From positions 62,001-126,000 of the forward strand of contig JASEIU010000003.1 in the NCBI GenBank assembly GCA_030017715.1: DNA of 64,000 nt, in the 5' to 3' direction. Origin of the DNA: Candidatus Saccharicenans sp. (lineage in GTDB: Bacteria > Acidobacteriota > Aminicenantia > Aminicenantales > Saccharicenantaceae). This document shows, one piece after another, positions 8,709 to 17,135 of this stretch. The position numbers and the translations under genes are program-made. Within the stretch, counting starts at the first letter, position 1; every line of letters begins with the position of its first letter. The notes beneath the pieces were generated by a model. It did no database searches, was not told where the DNA came from, and worked only from the letters and a program-made list of their open reading frames with translations.

Positions 8709-10067
8709 TCAGAAAGCTGAAAATCTGAAAGTTTTGTCTCGCCTTTCGAGATTACGCCTTCTGATGTCCAGGAAAAGCTCAATCAGGTCCCGGCGCTTCA
8801 ACTCCTCGGTTTCCACGGCCAGGGCTGTCGCCCGGTACATATCCCAGTCGCCCGCGATTTCGGGAGGGAGCGGCAGAGTTCGGTGAAGCTCGCTTCCCGG
8901 CGTAAGATAAAATACCGATGGTCCGACCAGAACATCCAGAGCCAGGAGTTTCTCTGTCGTTTCTATTATCTCTTCCTTTGTCTGACCGGGCAGTCCCAGG
9001 ATCAGGTAAACCGTAACGAAAAATCCCAGCCGTCGGGCTTCTTTCAAGAGCTCAAAAAATTGTGGTTCGTCCTTTTTTTGAGGACGATGATGCTTCTGCC
9101 GGAGAGACTGATTCCCCGACACCCAGGACAGATCAAGCTTTCTGACTCCCGCCCGCTTCATCAGCGCCAGCAGCTCGGAATCCAGATTCTCAGGCCCCAG
9201 CCCGTTCATGAAGGTAAGTTCGCTGCCGGTCAAAACCTCATCAGAAGCCACGGCTTCCAGAAATTCGCGGAACCAGTCTCGATTTGTCGACAGATTGTCG
9301 TCTTCAAAATTGAAGATTCTCACCTGGCGCCGTTCGTAGTTCCAGCGCATCTCTTCGAGAACTGAGGACACCGAACGGTAGTCCGGCAAACGACCGAACA
9401 CCAGATGAACATTGCAGAAGGAACAGCTATGGGGACAGCCCCGGCTGGCCTGGAGCGAGAGGTAATTCTTCTTTCCGATGCGGTACACTCCGGGCAAAAG
9501 AAGCTCGTGGGCCGGCTGCAGTTCTTTCCAGTCGAACGGCTCGGTCTCCTGACCGGCGGGAAGATATCCTGCCTTCCGGAGAAATTCCGGAAGCACCCTC
9601 TCGGCCTGCCCGCCGACGACCAGGTCGACCCAGGGCGCCCGATCTTTAATCTCCGCGGCCGCCGCCGTGGCCTGATTGCCTCCGATTATGAGCGGAATAT
9701 GATATTTTTCTTTAAGCCGGCGGGCGAGTTCGGAGGCTGGGCTGAAATAGGCGGCAAAGGAGCTGTTGATTCCGATAAAATCCGGACGGCTCTCCCCTGC
9801 TTTAAGCACAGCCTCTTCCACCGTCAGCCCGAAGTGCTGAAAATTTTTGAAGAAAAGCGGCCGACCCAGATACGGACGAAGATAGGAAAACTTTTCCGGC
9901 AGCGGCCGGACTCTTTTCTTCGGCGGATTCAGACAATCAAGAATTTCCACCTGAAAACCGAGTTTCTGAAAAACCCGGGAGACGTATAAAAGCCCGAGCG
10001 GATAAAGGCGAATGGGCGTGGTGTAAAAATCTTCCAGCGGCGGCTGAATCAGCAACACCCTCTTCAT
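8709..10067 (-). CDS. B12-binding-domain radical SAM protein
   Basis: Cytoplasmic radical SAM enzyme of unknown substrate. The N-terminal about 170 residues look like a cobalamin-binding Rossmann domain (QPPLEDFYTTPIRLYPLGLL at the start, then GINSSF and VDLVVGGQAE). The iron-sulfur motif is CPHSCSFC (CxxxCxxC) near residue 210, followed by a TIM-barrel region with FNFEDDNL, KLDLSWVSG and a YLILGLPGQTKEEI block. The layout is that of the BchE/P-methylase-like superfamily. The classical cobalamin ligand motif DxHxxG is not visible, so B12 may not actually bind. It lies 81 bases after the permease gene on the same strand and may be cotranscribed. Family assignment is firm; function is open. Confidence 0.85.
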   Translation of the reverse strand: MKRVLLIQPPLEDFYTTPIRLYPLGLLYVSRVFQKLGFQVEILDCLNPPKKRVRPLPEKFSYLRPYLGRPLFFKNFQHFGLTVEEAVLKAGESRPDFIGINSSFAAYFSPASELARRLKEKYHIPLIIGGNQATAAAAEIKDRAPWVDLVVGGQAERVLPEFLRKAGYLPAGQETEPFDWKELQPAHELLLPGVYRIGKKNYLSLQASRGCPHSCSFCNVHLVFGRLPDYRSVSSVLEEMRWNYERRQVRIFNFEDDNLSTNRDWFREFLEAVASDEVLTGSELTFMNGLGPENLDSELLALMKRAGVRKLDLSWVSGNQSLRQKHHRPQKKDEPQFFELLKEARRLGFFVTVYLILGLPGQTKEEIIETTEKLLALDVLVGPSVFYLTPGSELHRTLPLPPEIAGDWDMYRATALAVETEELKRRDLIELFLDIRRRNLERRDKTFRFSAF

Positions 10068-10148
10068 TCTTAAAAAACCTGCCGGCGGCCCGGAGCCGTT
10101 TTAACCCCGGCCGAAAAGTGGCCATAAGAATTGCGGTCGGAAGACTGC

Positions 10149-11507
10149 CTACTCGGCCCGGATAGCTTCCTTCTTTTTCCAGTAAAAATAGGCCGGCACC
10201 CCAAGAACGATAATGGCCAGGCCGGCCAGCGAGTTCCAGAATTCTTTAATCAGCGAATTCAAGGAAATCAAAAAGGCCGCCAGGACGAAAAGGGCCGGGG
10301 TCAGCGGATAGCCCCAGGTTTTATAAGGTCGGGGCAAATCCGGCCGTTTTCTCCTCAGGACAAAAACGGCCGCCCCGGTCAACCCGAAAAACAGCCACTG
10401 CCCGAAGACCACGTAGGTAAAGAGCTGTTCAAACGTCCCGGTCAGACTGAGCACGACGCTCCACAGGCTTATGACGATTATGGATACATGAGGTGTCAGG
10501 AATCTGGGGTGAATTCGGGCGATATTCTTGAAGAATAAGCCGTCCCGCGACATGGCAAAATACACCCGCGGAGAACAGAGCAGGTTCTGATTGGCGGCTC
10601 CCATGATGGAAAAAAGGATTATAAAAGAAATGAGGGAAGCTCCGGCTGGTCCCACAGCCACCATCATGGCTTCAGCCGCTACCCGCGGCGTTTGGGCAAT
10701 AACCGGAGCCGGGAGGACGTACAGGTAGGCCAGGTTGGCCAGCAGATAGAGGCCGATGACTGCCGACAGTCCTATCAGAATGCCCAGAGGCATATTCCGT
10801 TCAGGGTTTCTGACCTCGCCGGCGCTGTAGGTGGCCGACTCCCAGCCCTTGTAAGCCCAGAAGGTTGCCACCAGGGCCACACCGAAGGCGCTTAACAGAT
10901 CCAGAGTAAATTTACCCTGTTGAGGATCAACAAAATTCCCGGGATTTCCTCGGCCGAAAATAAAAATTGCCCCGCAGATACCGACGATAGCCAGGCTCTT
11001 GATAAGGGTCAGCAGGTTCTGCAGATTGGCCCCCCAGCGGACGCCGATATAATTAACTGCGGCCAGAAAGCCGACGAACAGCACCGCCACCAGCTTGGAA
11101 ACAGGCGGCGACATCTTAAAAAAATAAGGAAGGTAATTGGCCGAAAAGGCCACGGCCAGGGTGGCAATGGCCCCGGAGTCAATCACCAGAAACAGCGTCC
11201 AGCCGAAGAGAAAAGATAGAAGGGGGCCGTAGGCTTCGCGCAGGTAGACGTACATGCCCCCCGCCTCCGGCATGGCCGCTCCCAGCTCGGCAAAGGCCAG
11301 CGCTCCCAGAAAGCTCAAAAAGCCGCCGACCACCCAGACCAGCAGCATCAGCATCGGGGATTTCACCTCCAGAGCGATTTTGGCCGGCACCAGAAAAATC
11401 CCCGACCCTATAACCCCGCCGATGACGATCGAAACCACGTCCAGCCGGTTGAGAACCCTGGGAAGTTTCCTTTCCGGCTGGCGGTCGCACCCAGCAATTT
11501 CCGGCAT
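10149..11507 (-). CDS. APC-family amino-acid permease
   Basis: Inner-membrane transporter with about 12 hydrophobic segments. The signature first helix is VVSIVIGGVIGSGIFLVPAK, where GSGIF is the substrate/ion-binding bend of the amino acid-polyamine-organocation superfamily. TM6-like ALVATFWAYKGWESATYSAGEV follows the LAT/SteT subgroup pattern, which includes amino-acid exchangers. I chose ATG 11507, preceded by CAGGTG, over a GTG at 11525 with poorer spacing. It has an upstream promoter candidate at 11538-11566. The substrate cannot be read from sequence; proximity to hutI is not enough to infer histidine uptake. Confidence 0.88.
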   Translation of the reverse strand: MPEIAGCDRQPERKLPRVLNRLDVVSIVIGGVIGSGIFLVPAKIALEVKSPMLMLLVWVVGGFLSFLGALAFAELGAAMPEAGGMYVYLREAYGPLLSFLFGWTLFLVIDSGAIATLAVAFSANYLPYFFKMSPPVSKLVAVLFVGFLAAVNYIGVRWGANLQNLLTLIKSLAIVGICGAIFIFGRGNPGNFVDPQQGKFTLDLLSAFGVALVATFWAYKGWESATYSAGEVRNPERNMPLGILIGLSAVIGLYLLANLAYLYVLPAPVIAQTPRVAAEAMMVAVGPAGASLISFIILFSIMGAANQNLLCSPRVYFAMSRDGLFFKNIARIHPRFLTPHVSIIVISLWSVVLSLTGTFEQLFTYVVFGQWLFFGLTGAAVFVLRRKRPDLPRPYKTWGYPLTPALFVLAAFLISLNSLIKEFWNSLAGLAIIVLGVPAYFYWKKKEAIRAE

Positions 11508-11537
11508 CGAACACCTGCCTGCCACAAATTTTCTCTT

Positions 11538-11566
11538 ATTGTATCAGTCCCGCAATCGAAGAGCAA
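11538..11566 (-). promoter_or_regulatory. Candidate sigma-70 promoter for the permease
   Basis: Reading the minus strand: TTGCTC (11566-11561), a 17-base spacer, then TACAAT (11543-11538) with an extended TG one base before the -10. The -35 is weak, but the extended -10 and spacing are good. The predicted start is about 25 bases before the ATG. Confidence 0.5.
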
Positions 11567-12008
11567 AAAATTTCTGACTTTTGACGGCCGCCGGGTGACT
11601 CCGACTGCAACTATCAGAAAGAGAGTCCGGCCAGGGCGCTTCTTTTCCCGACCTCACCTTCTCCCGGACGGGGAAAATCTTACCCCCGGCCCCGGGAGCC
11701 CGGGCTCGCACCATTCTCCGAAATTGCCGCTTCCGACCGCTGAACAAAAGACGGCTTCCGTTTCAGAAAAAAGAAAAATCTCTTTCAACCTTCCTGAGGT
11801 CGCCGGGGAAAGACTGTGAACAGTAAGCCGGTCTTTGCTCCGGCCGAATTTCGGAGCCAGAGAATTATTTCAGAATTCCAGATAACTAAATATTCTTACC
11901 TCTGATATTTTTTGCTTAACAGAAATCATGACTCAAGGAAAAGAAGAGCTAAAATATATCCTTTCTTCTCAGATCCGATAGGCCATCGTCGTCCAGGTCG
12001 GAAGCCGG
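11567..12008. other. Intergenic stretch, nothing recognised
   Basis: About 440 bases between the permease upstream region and the end of comM, both on the minus strand. I see no conserved reading frame, RNA gene or strong hairpin. The last 100 bases are A/T-richer. It presumably holds the comM transcript end. Confidence 0.5.
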
Positions 12009-13523
12009 TCAGAACCTGTCCAGCATCCGATACTGAATGGCTTCAGCCAGCGCCGCGGCCGAAATCCGTTCCTCGCCGGCCAGGTCGGCCACTGTTCTGG
12101 CAACTTTCAGTATCCGGTCATAAGCCCGGGCGCTGAAGCGGAAACGTTTCATGGCCGTTTCCATCAGCCTGGAAGCTTCATGGTCGAGGGCGCAACATTG
12201 CCTGATATCCCGCGAGGTCAGGCCGGCGTTGGAAAAGATTTTTCTCCCCCTGAACCTCTGCAGTTGAATCATCCGGGCAGCCGAGACCCTTCTTCTGATG
12301 TCGGCCGAAGGCTCCCCGGGCGGCCGCCCGATGATGTCCTGGTATTTGACCGCAGGCACCTCAACCTGGATATCGACCCTGTCCAGTAGCGGCCTGGACA
12401 GCCGGGAATAATATTTTCTCCGCTCCAGGTCGGTGCAGTTGACCTCCGGGCCCGAACCCAGGAATACATCGGCACAGGGATTCATGGCCGCCACTAACAT
12501 AAAGGCGCAGGGATAGGACAGACTTCCGGCCACACGGGAGATGGTTACCCAGCCGTCTTCCAGAGGCTGCCGCAGGCTCTCCAGCGCCTGGCGACTGAAC
12601 TCCGGAAATTCGTCCATGAACAGCACACCGCGGTGGGCCAGGCTGACCTCGCCGGGACGGGGGTAGTTGCCGCCGCCAATGAGTCCGGTATCGGTGATGG
12701 TATGGTGGGGGGCACGAAAAGGTCGCTGGCTTATGGCCGCCCTCTCCCCCAGCAATCCGGCCGCGCTGTAAATCTGCGTTACCTCAATGATCTCCTCAAA
12801 AGTCATTTCCGGCAAAATGGTCGGCAGCCGCCTGGCCAGCATGGTCTTGCCCGAGCCGGGCGGCCCGATCATCAACAGGTTGTGTCCTCCGGCGGCAGCC
12901 ACCTCCAGCGCCCGCTTGACCTGCTGCTGGCCGCGGACTTCGGAAAAATCAAGCTCGCCGCAACTTTCGCCGATGAGCTCTTCCAGGCTGAAGTAACAGG
13001 CTTTCACTTCCTCTCGGCCGGAAAGGAGTTTTACAACTTCCAGGAGATGGTTGACGGCAAAGACCGCCGTTTCCCGGACCAGGCAGGCCTCCCGGGCGTT
13101 TCGGCCCGGCAGGACCAGGCCGGACAGTTTTTTCCGGCTGGCCAGCAGCGAAAAAGGCAATCCTCCCCTGACAGCCTTCAGGCTTCCTTCCAGGGTTAAC
13201 TCTCCGACAAAAATGAATTGGCCCAGTTTTTCGGCCGGCACCATTCCCAGAAAGGCCAGCAGGCCCAGGGCTATCGGCAGGTCAAAAGCCGAACCTTCCT
13301 TCTTTCGGCTGGCCGGGGCCAGGTTGATGATGATTTTTTTGGCCGGAAATTCAAAGCCGCAGTTTCTCAAGGCAGCCCGCACCCGCTCCTTGCTTTCCCG
13401 GACGGCAGCGTCGGGCAGACCGACGATGACGAAGGCCGGCAGACCCGGAGAGATATCGACTTCCACTTCCACCTGGTAGGCGTCAATTCCATGCAGAGAA
13501 GCGCTGTTGATCCTGATGAGCAT
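12009..13523 (-). CDS. comM: ComM/YifB-like AAA+ ATPase (Mg-chelatase family)
   Basis: AAA+ helicase-like ATPase; in transformable bacteria ComM promotes branch migration during DNA integration. The N-terminal ChlI-like domain (about 1-170) reads ISPGLPAFVIVGLPDAAVRESKERV. The ATPase core has Walker A MIGPPGSGKTMLA, Walker B HRGVLFMDEFPEFSR and an arginine-rich C-terminal block (about 400-504) with FSARAYDRILKVARTVADL. The length of 504 is standard. It follows the MglA-like gene by 47 bases and may be cotranscribed. With the type IV pilus genes at 31-37 kb, natural transformation is a reasonable inference, though the uptake genes are not in view. Confidence 0.92.
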   Translation of the reverse strand: MLIRINSASLHGIDAYQVEVEVDISPGLPAFVIVGLPDAAVRESKERVRAALRNCGFEFPAKKIIINLAPASRKKEGSAFDLPIALGLLAFLGMVPAEKLGQFIFVGELTLEGSLKAVRGGLPFSLLASRKKLSGLVLPGRNAREACLVRETAVFAVNHLLEVVKLLSGREEVKACYFSLEELIGESCGELDFSEVRGQQQVKRALEVAAAGGHNLLMIGPPGSGKTMLARRLPTILPEMTFEEIIEVTQIYSAAGLLGERAAISQRPFRAPHHTITDTGLIGGGNYPRPGEVSLAHRGVLFMDEFPEFSRQALESLRQPLEDGWVTISRVAGSLSYPCAFMLVAAMNPCADVFLGSGPEVNCTDLERRKYYSRLSRPLLDRVDIQVEVPAVKYQDIIGRPPGEPSADIRRRVSAARMIQLQRFRGRKIFSNAGLTSRDIRQCCALDHEASRLMETAMKRFRFSARAYDRILKVARTVADLAGEERISAAALAEAIQYRMLDRF

Positions 13524-13570
13524 GATGCCACAGGTAAAGACGACAGGTGGGATTGAATATTCTCAACCGA

Positions 13571-14437
13571 TTATTTCTTGGCGGTCAGGCCGAACTCCTT
13601 CGACAGTCTTTCTATTTCCTGTTCGATATCTTCTATCGACTGAACTTTTATCCTGGTGGTGGGAAAGGGGGTTTCGTCTCCCGGCCGGACAAAATCAATT
13701 TTAACCTCAGCCTGTTTTCGGCCTCCCCTTTTGCGAGGTGTGGCCGGCGCAGCCGCTTCAACCTGGGCCGGAGAAGTTATGATTTCGGCCGGAGCGAAAT
13801 CGCCGCTTCTGCCTTCTTCCGTTTCCGCTTCTTTCTGTATCTTCTCTCCCAGAACGCTTTCCCGGACCACCGGCACAGTCAACCGGGCTATCTCCTTGAG
13901 TGTTTCCAGTACTCCCCGGCCGTTGATGGCTTCGGCCTCGATGTAAGGCGCATTGCGGTGATTGAGCAGGCGGTTAAGCGTCTCGACCGGTATCAGGTTG
14001 GGCAGGTCTCTTTTATTATACTGGAAAACCAGAGGAATCCGGTTGAGGTCTATGTTATGCTCCAGGCAGTTCCGCCTTAAGCCGTCAAAGCTTTCCAGGT
14101 TGGCGTCGAGCAGGGGAAGCTGGGAGTCAGCCACAAAGACCACTCCGTCGGCCCCCTTGAGAACGCTCTTGCGGGAGGCTTCGTAAAACACCTGCCCGGG
14201 GACGGTCAGAAGCTGGAAATGAACCTTAAAATCTCTGATCAGGCCGGCCCTTATCGGCAGCAGGTCAAAGAAAAAAGTCCTTTCGGTTTCCGTCTCAAGG
14301 CAGACCAGCTCGCCGCGGTAAGCCGGCTCCAGCTTAAAATATATGTATCTCAGGTTGGTGGTTTTGCCGCTCAAACCGGGCCCATAATAGACGATTTTTA
14401 TGGCAATGTTCTTGGTAACATAATTGACGTAGGCCAT
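13571..14437 (-). CDS. MglA-like Ras-family GTPase with C-terminal extension
   Basis: Small GTPase; MglA sets cell polarity and controls type IV pili or gliding in myxobacteria. Residues 19-26 form the P-loop GPGLSGKT. TVPGQVFYEASRK is the family switch II/Walker B region and NKRDLPN the G4 motif. The GTPase domain ends near residue 195. A tail of about 90 residues, absent from standard MglA (about 195 aa), is rich in Ala, Glu and Lys/Arg and closes with a short predicted helix (EDIEQEIERLSKEFG). No MglB roadblock partner lies next to it. The nearby pilus operon makes a pilus or polarity role plausible but unproven. Confidence 0.85.
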   Translation of the reverse strand: MAYVNYVTKNIAIKIVYYGPGLSGKTTNLRYIYFKLEPAYRGELVCLETETERTFFFDLLPIRAGLIRDFKVHFQLLTVPGQVFYEASRKSVLKGADGVVFVADSQLPLLDANLESFDGLRRNCLEHNIDLNRIPLVFQYNKRDLPNLIPVETLNRLLNHRNAPYIEAEAINGRGVLETLKEIARLTVPVVRESVLGEKIQKEAETEEGRSGDFAPAEIITSPAQVEAAAPATPRKRGGRKQAEVKIDFVRPGDETPFPTTRIKVQSIEDIEQEIERLSKEFGLTAKK

Positions 14438-14623
14438 CTATTTCAGTCTCCCCATCAGGGCTATTGTTAGCATACCACAAGAATTTAGTCAACCGGCAGA
14501 GCCGGCGGTTGAAAAATTAAGACTTAAATTGAAAACCTTAGGAGGCTGTGCTATTTTTTCAACTGGCTCTGACCACCCGATTCCAGACCGGCTCAAGATT
14601 ATAGCCTGAAAAAGGAGATCGAC

Positions 14624-15097
14624 TTGGCAGAACAAACATATCGTTCCAGGCCCAGAGTGGCCGTTATTGGCGGCAACAGGCCCGACCCTGAGTCCCTGAA
14701 AGCAGCCTACCGGGTGGGCCGGCTGCTGGCTGAAAGAGGTGCTATTTTAGTTTGCGGCGGCCTGGGCGGAGTTATGGAAGCTGCAGCCCGGGGTTGCCGG
14801 GAAGCGGGCGGCCTCAGCCTGGGCATTCTCCCCGGACAGAAAATTGAAGAGGCCAACGGTTTCATTGATATCCCTCTGGCCACCGGAATTGGCTATAACA
14901 GGAACTCCATGGTGGTGCTGAATGCTCAGACAGTAATCGCCATAGATGGAGAATACGGCACCCTGAGCGAAATCGCCTTTGCCCGAATATTTGGCCGCAA
15001 AATAATCGGGCTTAATACCTGGTCGATTCCCGGGATCATCCCGGCCGGAAGTCCTGAAGAAGCGGTCAACCTGGCTCTGGAGGGTTTTACAGCCTGA
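14624..15097 (+). CDS. LOG/TIGR00725-like Rossmann-fold protein
   Basis: A 157-residue single-domain protein with a lysine-decarboxylase-like (LOG) nucleotide-binding fold. VAVIGGNRPDP opens the first strand, CGGLGGVMEAAARGCREAGG is the glycine-rich phosphate motif and GYNRNSMVVLNAQTVIAI the following segment. It resembles the TIGR00725/MoCo-carrier-like group more than cytokinin LOG, because it lacks the PGGxGTxxE block; the corresponding GEYGTLSEIA is partly conserved. The start is TTG at 14624 with AAGGAGAT about five bases upstream; no ATG precedes the conserved strand. truA follows after nine bases, so they form an operon. Exact ligand unknown. Confidence 0.8.
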   Translation: MAEQTYRSRPRVAVIGGNRPDPESLKAAYRVGRLLAERGAILVCGGLGGVMEAAARGCREAGGLSLGILPGQKIEEANGFIDIPLATGIGYNRNSMVVLNAQTVIAIDGEYGTLSEIAFARIFGRKIIGLNTWSIPGIIPAGSPEEAVNLALEGFTA

Positions 15098-15106
15098 AGG
15101 CATAAG

Positions 15107-15934
15107 ATGCGAGCCGAAGAAAAGACAGAAGATAACGTCCGGCCCGACACCGCCCCGGAACTCCCGAAAAACAGCGCAGAAGTCCTGAAACTTGACCTTC
15201 CGCTTCTGGAAAATTTCAAGCTGACCATTTCCTATGACGGAACCGATTACCACGGCTGGCAGAGACAGCCGAACCGGGTAACCATCCAGGGGAAGCTGGA
15301 AGATGTCCTGATGAGAATCCTCGGGGAAAAAATCAATCTCCAGGCCGCCGGGCGCACCGACGCCGGGGTCCATGCTCTGGGCCAGGTGGCCAGCTTCCGG
15401 GCTAACTGCCGGTTGAGCGAAGCCGAGTTGCTGCGGGCTCTGAACGCCATGCTGCCCTTCGATATCCGCATTCTTCAAGTGGAAAGGGTGAATCCCGGCT
15501 TTCACGCCCGGAAATCAGCCCGCTCCAAGGTCTACCGTTACCGGATAATGATTTCGCCCATAATAAGTCCCTTCGACTATCGATACGTGATGCATTACCC
15601 TTACCCGCTGGACATTCCGGCCATGGAAGAGGCAGCCCGGCGCTTTGAGCGGGAAGCCGACTTTTCAGCCTTTTCTTCCGGCGATTACCCCAACCCGGTA
15701 AGAAGAATCTTCAGCTCCAGGCTTGAGAATTGCGGAGACGAACTGGTATACACAGTGGAGGCCAACGGTTTCCTGCGCTACATGGTCAGAACCATCGTCG
15801 GCACCCTGATCATGTCCGGACGTGGACGGCTGAAGCCGGAAGAGATTGACGTTCTTTTTGAACAGAAGAAAAGAACGCTGGCCAGTCCCAGCGCTCCGGC
15901 CCGCGGGTTGTGCCTGGTCCGGGTCAACTACTGA
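15107..15934 (+). CDS. truA: TruA, tRNA pseudouridine(38-40) synthase
   Basis: Isomerises uridines 38-40 in the anticodon stem-loop of many tRNAs. The catalytic Asp is D85 in AAGRTDAGVHA. Other family blocks are TISYDGTDYHGWQRQ, HARKSARSKVYRYRI, DFSAFSSGD and NGFLRYMVRTIVGTL. The protein has an N-terminal extension of about 36 charged residues before the first conserved strand. The true start could be further in, but no better ribosome site is evident. It converges on rimI with four bases between the stop codons. Confidence 0.95.
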   Translation: MRAEEKTEDNVRPDTAPELPKNSAEVLKLDLPLLENFKLTISYDGTDYHGWQRQPNRVTIQGKLEDVLMRILGEKINLQAAGRTDAGVHALGQVASFRANCRLSEAELLRALNAMLPFDIRILQVERVNPGFHARKSARSKVYRYRIMISPIISPFDYRYVMHYPYPLDIPAMEEAARRFEREADFSAFSSGDYPNPVRRIFSSRLENCGDELVYTVEANGFLRYMVRTIVGTLIMSGRGRLKPEEIDVLFEQKKRTLASPSAPARGLCLVRVNY

Positions 15935-15938
15935 CCGG

Positions 15939-16370
15939 TCAGTTCAGGACCAGGCCCATAACGTAGGCATCCTCCACCGGACGGCTGTAATATTCTTTTC
16001 GCACACCAAGAATTGAAAAGCCCAGCTTCCGATATAGAGCAAGCGCCCGCTGGTTGCTGACCCGGACTTCAAGCGAGACGAAATGCACTCCGTTTTCTTT
16101 CAACCGGTGCAGGACATAGCGCATGGCCAGCTCCCCCAGACCCTGGCCCTGGAAATCAGGATGAACAGCCACGTTGTTGATTTGGGCTTCGTCTCCTATC
16201 TGCCAGAAAATCACATAGCCGGCTATTCTTTTCTGTTCACGGTGGACCAGCACCAGCGGAAATGAAATGGCCCGGTTCTGAATCTCTCCCAGAAAAGTTT
16301 CCCGGCTCCAGGGATTGGGAAAGCAGAGTTTCTCTATGACCAGGACTTCCGGCAGGTCGTCCTCTCTCAT
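15939..16370 (-). CDS. rimI: RimI-like GNAT N-acetyltransferase
   Basis: GNAT acetyltransferase; RimI acetylates the N-terminal Ala of ribosomal protein S18 using acetyl-CoA. The acetyl-CoA loop is VHPDFQGQGLGELAM (Q/RxxGxG/A type), followed by SLEVRVSNQRALALYRKLGF and the terminal YYSRPVEDAYVMGLVL, all RimI-like. It follows tsaB, the usual partner gene. With the ATG at 16370 the first beta strand is cut. The upstream in-frame residues SPVLVRR complete a typical RimI start, and an AGGAG lies seven bases before an in-frame CTG at 16409. A non-AUG start overlapping tsaB is therefore possible. Confidence 0.9.
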   Translation of the reverse strand: MREDDLPEVLVIEKLCFPNPWSRETFLGEIQNRAISFPLVLVHREQKRIAGYVIFWQIGDEAQINNVAVHPDFQGQGLGELAMRYVLHRLKENGVHFVSLEVRVSNQRALALYRKLGFSILGVRKEYYSRPVEDAYVMGLVLN

Positions 16371-16395
16371 TCTCCTGACAAGAACAGGAGATTCG

Positions 16396-17088
16396 CTATT
16401 CTCGGCCAGTTTTTTTCTCCTCAGCCTGGGATGGACGATAATAAATCGGCTGAAGATCGGCCGGGCTCAATCTCTGCCCGCCGGCCAGAATTTTTTCACC
16501 GATCAGGCCGACTTCAGCCGCCAGGTGAAAGCTCCGGTTGGAAAAGACTGCCCTGGCCCCCAGCCTGTCTTCAACCAGGGAACGATATAGCTCAGCCCCG
16601 GTTCCGATAAAGGCCATTGCCCGGTCGGAAGGCAGTCGGGCCAGAAAATCTGACGGACGATAAGCTCCCGCCGGAACCACTTCCTTCATTGCTCTGCCCT
16701 CAGGCCGGTAAGCGGCGGCAAAGACCTCCCCCTTGCGGGCGTCGATCATCGGCGCCATTACTTCCACACCCGGCAGCAGGAGCTTCAGGGCCAGGGCATC
16801 CAGGGCCGAAACCCCCGCCAGCGGCAGATTTGAAGCCAGGGCCAGAGCCTTCATCAGGCTCAAGCCGATCCTGATTCCGGTAAAGGAACCGGGGCCGGCG
16901 GCCACGGCCAGGCCTTCCAGGTCATTGAATTTCAGGCCGGCAACTCTGATGACTTCATCCATCGCCCGGAAAACCTGGCGCGAATGAGAGGAGGGAGAAA
17001 CGTAGTTGACTTCGGCCAGCACCTCTCCCCCCCTGACCACGGCCACAGACCCGAAACGGGTGGTGGTATCGACGGCCAGCAGCAGCAT
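16396..17088 (-). CDS. tsaB: TsaB, tRNA threonylcarbamoyladenosine biosynthesis protein
   Basis: Non-catalytic ASKHA-fold partner of TsaD in forming t6A37 on ANN-decoding tRNAs. N-terminal LLAVDTTTRFGSVAVV, then SSHSRQVFRAMDEV and the hallmark GPGSFTGIRIGLSLMKALA. The 230 residues are typical. AGGAG precedes the ATG. The gene lies 47 bases after the dehydrogenase gene and is followed by rimI, so these three probably share one message from the promoter at 18.3 kb. TsaD and TsaE are not in this window. Confidence 0.95.
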   Translation of the reverse strand: MLLLAVDTTTRFGSVAVVRGGEVLAEVNYVSPSSHSRQVFRAMDEVIRVAGLKFNDLEGLAVAAGPGSFTGIRIGLSLMKALALASNLPLAGVSALDALALKLLLPGVEVMAPMIDARKGEVFAAAYRPEGRAMKEVVPAGAYRPSDFLARLPSDRAMAFIGTGAELYRSLVEDRLGARAVFSNRSFHLAAEVGLIGEKILAGGQRLSPADLQPIYYRPSQAEEKKTGRE

Positions 17089-17135
17089 CTTGCTCCTATT
17101 TCACCTGAAGGGTTCTTTTATCGGCCACCTGACCT

